Of a stretch of DNA of 64,000 nt, positions 60,200 to 64,000 are shown piece after piece; position 1 is the first letter of the stretch, and each line of letters opens with the position of its first letter. The position numbers and the translations under genes were made by a program. Source of the stretch: Alphaproteobacteria bacterium. Its GTDB lineage: Bacteria > Pseudomonadota > Alphaproteobacteria > Micropepsales > Micropepsaceae. Location: positions 25,192 to 89,191 of the forward strand of contig JACADY010000039.1 of the NCBI GenBank assembly GCA_013389115.1. Direction: 5' to 3'. The notes beneath the pieces are model-generated. The model did not search any database. It was not told the origin of the DNA and saw nothing but the letters and a program-made list of their open reading frames with translations.

Positions 60200-60589
60200 G
60201 TGAGCTATGTCGCCAAGACCCTGGGTCAGGGCGAGCGTATTCTTTATGAGGCTCACTATCACTGGACCTATACGTTGGCGGCCTGGGTTTTCACCCTGAC
60301 CGTCATCGGCGCGATCTGGGGCATTCCGATGCTCATCGCCAGCTACACGACGGAGATTGTCGTCACTTCGCGCCGTTTCGTGAAGAAGACCGGCCTCATC
60401 GTCCGCCGCGCCGAGGAGCTGAGCCTCGACCGTATCGAAGAGGTCAATCTGCGCCAAAGCGTCCTTGGCCGCCTCCTTAACTATGGTGATCTGACGGTGA
60501 GGGGCACCGGCGAGGGCGTCATCGATCTGGTGATGGTGGACGATCCCATCAGGCTGAGGCGCGAACTCCAATCCGCCGATACCCGCTAG
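60200..60589 (+). CDS. Bacterial PH-domain (YdbS/bPH2-like) membrane protein
   Basis: This 129-residue protein has an N-terminal part with a hydrophobic segment (about residues 28-46, LAAWVFTLTVIGAIWGIPML) followed by TTEIVVTSRRFVKKTGLIVR and LSLDRIEEVNLRQSVLGRLL, GDLTVRGTGEGVIDL, which is the standard bPH2 pattern. The function of such proteins is unknown; several bind or sit at the membrane. The start is a GTG at 60200. No operon partner is evident. Confidence 0.85.
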   Translation: MSYVAKTLGQGERILYEAHYHWTYTLAAWVFTLTVIGAIWGIPMLIASYTTEIVVTSRRFVKKTGLIVRRAEELSLDRIEEVNLRQSVLGRLLNYGDLTVRGTGEGVIDLVMVDDPIRLRRELQSADTR

Positions 60590-60778
60590 GTCAGCGCGAA
60601 AGCCTATGTCTTGATCGACATTCAGGCGATCCGAAGACACATTCGAGCTGAAGGCTGAGGCGCCGGACGATCTGGAACCGGAGTCGTTGCCCACGAGGCG
60701 TGGTCACACGCTTCACATGCGGGGCCTTATAATCTCGCCCTGGAGAAGCAGCCGCGCAACGGATTCAACGGAGACCCC

Positions 60779-61792
60779 ATGATCTGGCTCGACAATGCGC
60801 GCATCGCGGCAATCGCCGCCGTCGTCATCCTCCACGTCGCCGCCAATGTCTTCCTCTACACGGATCTTGGGACCCCAGATTGGTGGATTGGCAATGCGTA
60901 CAACGCGTTGGTACGCTGGTGCGTGCCTGTATTCGTGATGATCAGCGGCGCGCTGCTGCTCGACGAAACGAAGAAGGAAAGCCTGGGAACATTCTATGGC
61001 AAGCGGGTTTCGCGCATCCTGATCCCGCTCTTGTTCTGGTCGGCCATCTACATTTTCTGGAACATGTTCAATGCTTATGAAAGCGCAAAGCCGCTGACGC
61101 TGAGCGACATCGTCAAGCGGATCGCCGCAGGCAAGCCACATTATCACATGTGGTTCCTCTACATGATCGTCCTGCTCTACGCCTTCACGCCCTTCTTCAG
61201 AAAGATCGTTGCGAGCGCGACCCGCGCCGAGCTTTTGCTCCTCGTGGGGCTCGGAATGGCGATCGCGGCGCTGAATTCGCTCTATGACAGCGTGACGGGC
61301 GAAGAAGCCAAGCTGTTCGTGAACAAGTTCCTGCTCTACACGCCCTATTTCTTCTTGGGCCATCTCATTCGCACCGATATGCGGCGCCCAGCGGCGCCCA
61401 TCCTTTGGGCTGTCTTTGCGCTGTTGGCGATCGCAACGGCGCTTGGCTGCTATGCCTTCCTTCAGGCTTTTGGCAAGGAGACGAGCGGCTATTTCCATAG
61501 CTATCTGAGCGTGACCGTCATCCCGATGTCGATCTGCGTTGCCTATCTCCTTAAGGGGATGGATCGCCCCCTGATCAAGAACGCGGCGACGACCAAGGCG
61601 GTCGCATCCTTGACGCTGGGCGTCTATCTGATCCATCCCATCTTCCTTGAGACCCTGATCAAATTTGGCTGGGGACCGCGCAGCTTCTCGCCGCTCATCG
61701 CGATACCCGGCATTGCCCTTGCCGTCGCGGGCGCAGCCCTTTTGGTCGCCTGGCTGTTCTCGAAGTCGCCCTATCTGCGCCGGACGATCTGA
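60779..61792 (+). CDS. Acyltransferase-3 family membrane protein
   Basis: The 337-residue integral membrane protein has about ten helices. RIAAIAAVVILHVAANVF near residue 8 has the conserved histidine, VRWCVPVFVMISGALLL follows, and FYGKRVSRILIPLLFWSAIY has the basic RxxR(I/L) loop. HMWFLYMIVLLYAFTPFF and GVYLIHPIFLETL are typical of O-acetyl/acyltransferases such as WecH/YiaH that modify surface glycans. The substrate is unknown. It ends 2 bp from the convergent SDR gene. Confidence 0.88.
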   Translation: MIWLDNARIAAIAAVVILHVAANVFLYTDLGTPDWWIGNAYNALVRWCVPVFVMISGALLLDETKKESLGTFYGKRVSRILIPLLFWSAIYIFWNMFNAYESAKPLTLSDIVKRIAAGKPHYHMWFLYMIVLLYAFTPFFRKIVASATRAELLLLVGLGMAIAALNSLYDSVTGEEAKLFVNKFLLYTPYFFLGHLIRTDMRRPAAPILWAVFALLAIATALGCYAFLQAFGKETSGYFHSYLSVTVIPMSICVAYLLKGMDRPLIKNAATTKAVASLTLGVYLIHPIFLETLIKFGWGPRSFSPLIAIPGIALAVAGAALLVAWLFSKSPYLRRTI

Positions 61793-61794
61793 AC

Positions 61795-63120
61795 TCATCG
61801 CTCATCGAGCACCGCGAGCGCGACCAGCATGAGCACGATCGCCGGCAGGGTTTTCACAAGCGCGCCCAGCGGCTCAAGCCACAATTCGGGCGCAACGAGA
61901 ATGGCGCTCGCAAGGTAGAGCGACGACAGCGCGATCCCCGCGATCAGTCCAAGCCGGCAGGATCTGCGCAACGCAATCGCGATCCCAACGCAGATATCCG
62001 CAACGCTCGTGATGACGGTGACGGCGTTGGCGAGCGATGCCGGCCAGCCATGCAGGACGAGTATCGCCGCCGCCGCGTCGAACGAAACCGTGAGCGCGAT
62101 GAGGCCCGAGGCGGCAAAGAAGACGGCGAGGCTGGCGATGATGAGCGCCTTCAAGAGATAGAGCCGCGCGAACCATTTCTCCTGCACGCTGGCGGGAAGG
62201 CCCAGCACCGCCGCCTCAAGCGAGCGCGGCGCAATCCCTGTCGCTGTGATCCAGGGTTGAGGATCACCCATGACCCCGCGACGCATTTCGATGAGCGCCG
62301 TGCTGCGGATTGGCGGCCGCCACCCCGCCCAGGCGGCAAGATCACCCGCCCTTGCGCCGGCGCTTAGCAAAAAAGGTGGCAAGGTAAGCTGAGGAGAAGG
62401 TCCGCCGAGGCGGCGCCGGAACGCAGCGATGAGCTCCGCCATCAAGACCGGCTGACGTGCCATCACATCCCAGGTAACACGCCATTGCCGCTCGCCATCC
62501 GCCCATTTCCGGGCGACGAACACGGCCGTCCGGAGAATGTCCTCAACCGCCGTGATGGCGATTGAAGCCGCCGCCTCCCGCGCCGGAAGCGCGAACGGCA
62601 AGACCGAAAGGGCGCGGATCAGCGCGCTGCCCCCGAAAGCACAAGGCGCGATCACAAGGCCGGGGCGCAGGATCACGAAGGGTGTGCCTGCCCGACTGAT
62701 CGCCTGCTCGGCCGCCCGCTTTGTACGGGCGAAGGCCGTCTGGTCGCTGGGGCTCGCCCCGGGAATCGAGATCTGAATGAACAGCACGGGCCGATTGAGA
62801 AGCGAAAGCGCCGAGAGCAGATCCTCGGTGAACGCGCGGTGCACGGTGTCCGTTTCTCCTCCCGGACCGTCCTGAAGGACACCCACACAGTTGATGAGGA
62901 TCTGAACCTCGCGCTCGCTCAGCATCTGCGCCAACGCCGCGGGCGAGAGCCCGACAAAGGAGCGCTCGATCCTCTCCGCGCCGAAGAGGTCGCGCTGCGA
63001 GGGCGTGAAACCCCGCGCGACGGCCGTGACCTTGAACCCCTCCCCCATGAGGCCGCCGGCAAGCGCCTCGCCGATGAGTCCCGAGGCCCCCAGCACCATG
63101 ATCGCGGGCCATCCGCTCAT
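61795..63120 (-). CDS. SDR-family oxidoreductase fused to a DoxX-like membrane domain
   Basis: The 441-residue protein begins with an atypical SDR/NAD-binding Rossmann part (residues ~1-290: IMVLGASGLIGEALAGGLMG, QILINCVGVLQDG, FIQISIPGASPSDQTAFART). Four hydrophobic helices follow at about 310-440 (LLKALIIASLAVFFAASGLI, ADICVGIAIALRRSCRLGLI, ALVKTLPAIVLMLVALAVLD) resembling DoxX-like proteins. The fusion suggests a membrane-tethered reductase. The start is the ATG at 63120, overlapping the stop of the DUF2269 gene. Substrate and cofactor are not known. Confidence 0.85.
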   Translation of the reverse strand: MSGWPAIMVLGASGLIGEALAGGLMGEGFKVTAVARGFTPSQRDLFGAERIERSFVGLSPAALAQMLSEREVQILINCVGVLQDGPGGETDTVHRAFTEDLLSALSLLNRPVLFIQISIPGASPSDQTAFARTKRAAEQAISRAGTPFVILRPGLVIAPCAFGGSALIRALSVLPFALPAREAAASIAITAVEDILRTAVFVARKWADGERQWRVTWDVMARQPVLMAELIAAFRRRLGGPSPQLTLPPFLLSAGARAGDLAAWAGWRPPIRSTALIEMRRGVMGDPQPWITATGIAPRSLEAAVLGLPASVQEKWFARLYLLKALIIASLAVFFAASGLIALTVSFDAAAAILVLHGWPASLANAVTVITSVADICVGIAIALRRSCRLGLIAGIALSSLYLASAILVAPELWLEPLGALVKTLPAIVLMLVALAVLDER

Positions 63121-63596
63121 AAAGCGGGCTTTGCGATCATGAGCCACAAGATGATGGCGACCGCACCGAAACCCGGAAAGCCGAACGCGAACCAAAGGCG
63201 AAAGAGCCGGAAATAGTCCGGCGGCAAGGCCCCGCCCGTGGCGACAGCCGTGCGCGCCAGATCGCGCATCCGCGTTTGCATCCACACGACGGGAAGCCAG
63301 AAGGCGCCAGCCACGCCGTAAAGGATGAGGGAGGCGATCACCCAGCCCTCGTCAAAACCAAGGCCAGTCTCCAGCAGCAGCAGCACACCCGTCACGGGCT
63401 GCGCGATAACGGCGCTCGCTGTGAAGAGATAGTCGGCCAACACCACCACCCCGGCCGTGCGGGCGATGAACGCCGCATCCTTTGAGAGATGTGCCATCAG
63501 CATGAAGAAGGCGATTCCCGCCCCAGTGCCCAGAAGCGTGATCGCGCCGAGAATGTGGAGATATTTGAGGACGAAATAGGCCACGCTTACATCCAC
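63117..63596 (-). CDS. DUF2269 family membrane protein
   Basis: The 159-residue protein has four predicted membrane helices, with FVLKYLHILGAITLLGTGAG at the start (a conserved K-x-x-H region), VVVLADYLFTASAVIAQPVT and FWLPVVWMQTRMRDLA, typical of DUF2269. The start is a GTG at 63596 without a clear ribosome site. It overlaps the SDR-DoxX gene by ATGA, so the two are coupled and probably work together. Function is unknown. Confidence 0.85.
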   Translation of the reverse strand: MDVSVAYFVLKYLHILGAITLLGTGAGIAFFMLMAHLSKDAAFIARTAGVVVLADYLFTASAVIAQPVTGVLLLLETGLGFDEGWVIASLILYGVAGAFWLPVVWMQTRMRDLARTAVATGGALPPDYFRLFRLWFAFGFPGFGAVAIILWLMIAKPAL

Positions 63597-63782
63597 AAAG
63601 AATGCAAGCGATCACGCCATCGCTTCCACCTCCGGTCAAGTCTCGCGTGACCTTCGCGACAAGCAACAGTTACATGAAGCTGCGGTCCAGTTGTCAGTAA
63701 GGAACGCAACACGGGGACAGGTCCAAGCCGGGCGAATTCAACACGTGATCTCTACCCGCGCCCTCCAATTCAGGTTCTGTAT

Positions 63783-63841
63783 GCAAGTGCTTCGATTGAA
63801 CAAGATGCTTGCGGGTGGGCATTTTAATGCCCTGCACTTGC
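63783..63841. other. Nested inverted repeats near the IS end
   Basis: GCAAGTGC (63783-63790) pairs with GCACTTGC (63834-63841), and inside it GGGCAT/ATGCCC closes a small TTTA loop (63817-63832). This could be a hairpin or part of an insertion-sequence end. There is no T-tract. No gene with support lies in 63597-63884. Confidence 0.35.
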
Positions 63842-63884
63842 GCGTCGGCTTTCTGAAGCGGACACGGAAGGCGGAACAGAACCT

Positions 63885-64000
63885 CTAGATGTGGAGCCTC
63901 AATAGGTTGTTCTCGGTGAGGCCGAGTCGGCTGATGGGTGTAGTTGCCTTCAAGCTACCATGTGGGCGGTGCCAGTTGTAGCGATGGAGCCAGCGCGGCA
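63885..64000 (-). mobile_element. IS481-type transposase, C-terminal end (rest outside window)
   Basis: The minus-strand frame from the right edge to the TAG at 63885 encodes 37 residues with RWLHRYNWHRPHGSL, PISRLGL and TENNLLRLHI. This is the C-terminal signature of IS481-family DDE transposases, in which the glutamate of the catalytic triad lies further upstream. The rest and one inverted repeat lie beyond 64000. The expected near end of the element must lie between the stop and about 63600, but I could not identify it. Confidence 0.85.

Noticed and set aside
63691..63888. 65-codon plus-strand frame before the IS end
   Set aside because: Runs through inverted repeats and into the transposase end on the other strand; no support.

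Overview
The window is a continuous stretch of a GC-rich alphaproteobacterial chromosome. The evidence is the fumC/DUF4169/sspB neighbourhood, a full dcw cluster followed by lpxC, bamD, recN and ligA, an FnrL/FixK-type regulator, a two-gene cobalamin methionine synthase, and a class A RNase P RNA. I cannot name the genus. Nearly everything is core chromosome. The only clear mobile DNA is the C-terminal end of an IS481-type transposase at the right edge.

Layout. 1-676: truncated Tat-type nitroreductase with a double operator. 870-3904: sspB, fumC, RHH protein, GST and DUF4169 on +. 4177-7122: a GlnE homologue on -, whose two nucleotidyltransferase active sites both look degenerate. 7218-13428: uvrD/pcrA, prmA, a small 60-aa protein (on -), aminopeptidase P and a VOC protein. 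13577-38948: the division and envelope cluster on -, read in the order mraZ-rsmH-ftsL-ftsI-murE-murF-mraY-murD-ftsW-murG-murC-murB-ddl-ftsQ-ftsA-ftsZ, then lpxC, bamD, recN and ligA, with a PraR-like XRE regulator inserted on + between lpxC and bamD. 39391-39770: rnpB. 39804-41251: amidase and a DjlA-like J protein. 41385-45554: receiver protein and 5-oxoprolinase. 45736-45810: a 24-residue membrane peptide with a strong ribosome site and a terminator. 46157-47152: glycerophosphodiesterase. 47162-53409: methionine-cycle operon (ArsR-methyltransferase, metF, metH N-part, methyltransferase, metH C-part). 53596-56983: mlaA, mlaC, ettA. 57215-60059: FNR regulator and a soluble triple-PAS chemoreceptor. 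60200-63596: PH-domain protein, acyltransferase, SDR-DoxX fusion and DUF2269 protein.

How the genes work together. The dcw genes make lipid-II precursors (murA-independent steps from MurB/MurC onward), move them across the membrane and build the septum. Most junctions are 1-13 bp overlaps or gaps under 10 bp, so one long translationally coupled transcript is likely. It probably starts at a promoter that carries 10-bp-spaced MraZ boxes. The met operon remethylates homocysteine and looks regulated by its own first gene.

Most notable: four otherwise intact reading frames (ligA, murE, ftsA and the chemoreceptor) each carry one in-frame stop. Three of these genes are normally essential. All four can be explained by a single base substitution, and G:C to T:A fits every case. 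This looks more like sequence error, or possibly a mutator or oxidised-DNA signature, than recoding, because TAA and TAG also end normal genes here. Second is the GlnE homologue lacking the DxD metal-binding pairs in both halves. No CRISPR array, tRNA, prophage or secondary-metabolite cluster was seen.
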